Assembly (NCBI RefSeq): GCF_900169485.1
Contig: NZ_LT821227.1
Coordinates: forward strand, 62,001-126,000
Length of the DNA: 64,000 nucleotides
Reading direction: 5' to 3'
Source: Phoenicibacter congonensis
GTDB lineage: Bacteria > Actinomycetota > Coriobacteriia > Coriobacteriales > Eggerthellaceae
Positions 63,527 to 64,000 of the stretch are shown one piece after another. A program made the position numbers and the translations under genes. Every line of letters starts with the position of its first letter. Position 1 is the first letter of the stretch. The notes under the pieces were generated by a model, which made no database searches, had not been told where the DNA came from, and worked only from the letters and a program-made list of their open reading frames with translations.

Positions 63527-64000
63527 TTAAAACTGTTTTGTTCTGGTTATTGAAACTAAAGGCGTCTCAATTTGAAAACTCTCGAGAAGTTTATCGATTC
63601 TCAACGCTCCAGCCTGCGAAGAACGCAGCGTACAAGTGAGATTCTGCCCCTCAATGGTTGGCATCTCAACAAGGTAATCATCGACATTTAGAACCTTTAA
63701 TTTCTTTTTTCTAACAACCTCAATCGTTTCAGGAACGTCAAAATCGGGAATTTCCCCGTCATAAACACACTCATAGACACTGTTCTCAAAAGCAATAGAT
63801 GCAGCAGGAGCCTTAATGTCGATGTATTTGCAATCGATCACGCGCAAGCCTTCAGAACTCGCTTTCTGCAAGCTTTTAAGCGCATCGTTGACATTCACAT
63901 AATCCTTCAAAATCACGTCTGCAATTTCGCCTGTTCCTCCAACTCCAACAGGCAAAGCGCTGCCAAACGACAGCTTCATGTGCGGAGAAAAACCTTGGCT
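63527..64000 (-). CDS. DUF2344 (radical-SAM-linked) protein, C-terminal part
   Basis: The frame runs off the right edge: the 7 codons up to 64000 read SQGFSPH and continue into MKLSFGSALPVGVGGTGEIA, the family's conserved FSPHPKLSFGSALPVG motif. The ATG at 63977-63979 is therefore internal. The protein usually follows or is fused to a radical-SAM protein of the YgiQ/TIGR03960 type and is found near ribosomal protein genes L21/L27 and RNase G. Those genes would lie beyond the window. The end contains VSITRTKQF. Confidence 0.88.
   Translation of the reverse strand, partial: SQGFSPHMKLSFGSALPVGVGGTGEIADVILKDYVNVNDALKSLQKASSEGLRVIDCKYIDIKAPAASIAFENSVYECVYDGEIPDFDVPETIEVVRKKKLKVLNVDDYLVEMPTIEGQNLTCTLRSSQAGALRIDKLLESFQIETPLVSITRTKQF

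Overview
The window looks like a low-GC member of the Actinomycetota class Coriobacteriia, probably near Eggerthellaceae. This is inferred from gene content: a Gram-positive Tad (Flp) pilus locus without a secretin, a cytoplasmic HydB/HydG-type flavoprotein module, several GltD/RACo-like redox proteins, CCA-encoding tRNA genes, many GTG/TTG starts and some apparently leaderless promoters. No 16S gene or other taxonomic marker is present, so the placement is tentative. Both ends are cut inside genes: a RACo-type ATPase on the left and a DUF2344 protein on the right.

Layout. 1-6.4 kb: corrinoid-activation ATPase C-terminus, beta carbonic anhydrase, and a sulfhydrogenase-like operon (TPR membrane protein, HydB-like, HydG-like, and a small subunit fused to a large-subunit remnant without nickel ligands). 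6.5-14.5 kb: cyclophilin, tRNA-Arg, acyl carrier protein, GltD-like flavoprotein, secreted NlpC/P60-type hydrolase, TerC, FtsH and two small genes. 14.1-23.7 kb: a Tad pilus operon (CpaB, Cys-rich protein, TadZ, TadA, TadB, TadC, Flp, TadE-like proteins, TadG-like, DUF192). 24-30 kb: tRNA-Val, SerA, NagA, NagB, a large membrane protein and HPF. 30.6-35 kb: FolC, Alr, GlyA. 35.3-41.9 kb: a catabolic operon of a SuyAB/UxaA-type lyase, an enolase-superfamily dehydratase, an SsuABC-type transporter and a MalY/PatB gene broken by one stop codon. 42-49.5 kb: Y-family polymerase, ABC exporter, ThiN, TatD-like, TcdA, YigZ. 49.9-55.4 kb: Pth, Prs, GlmU, DtxR-family regulator, RsmG, Ppx/GppA. 55.5-64 kb: ABC-2 efflux operon, MFS-CBS fusion, a NarL-type two-component pair, tRNA-Asp and the DUF2344 fragment.

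The most unusual signal is a dispersed repeat of about 22 bp (core AAGTCTGACATGATTT, then an A/T tail) that sometimes pairs with an inverted copy to form a palindrome of about 42 bp. About fifteen copies lie in four clusters: between nagB and nagA, inside folC, inside the tatD-like gene, and upstream of tcdA. Another shorter match lies in the enolase-superfamily gene. Inside genes every copy is in an open frame and contributes a small peptide (LKIMSDL in one orientation, KSDL or KSDMI in the other). Same-orientation genic copies are spaced by multiples of three, which is not so between genes. This resembles Rickettsia palindromic elements that insert in frame, and it coincides with several conserved enzymes here (FolC, ThiN, TatD, TcdA) being much longer than usual. 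A second notable item is the sulfhydrogenase-like operon whose large-subunit domain has lost both CxxC nickel motifs while all iron-sulfur and flavin modules are kept.
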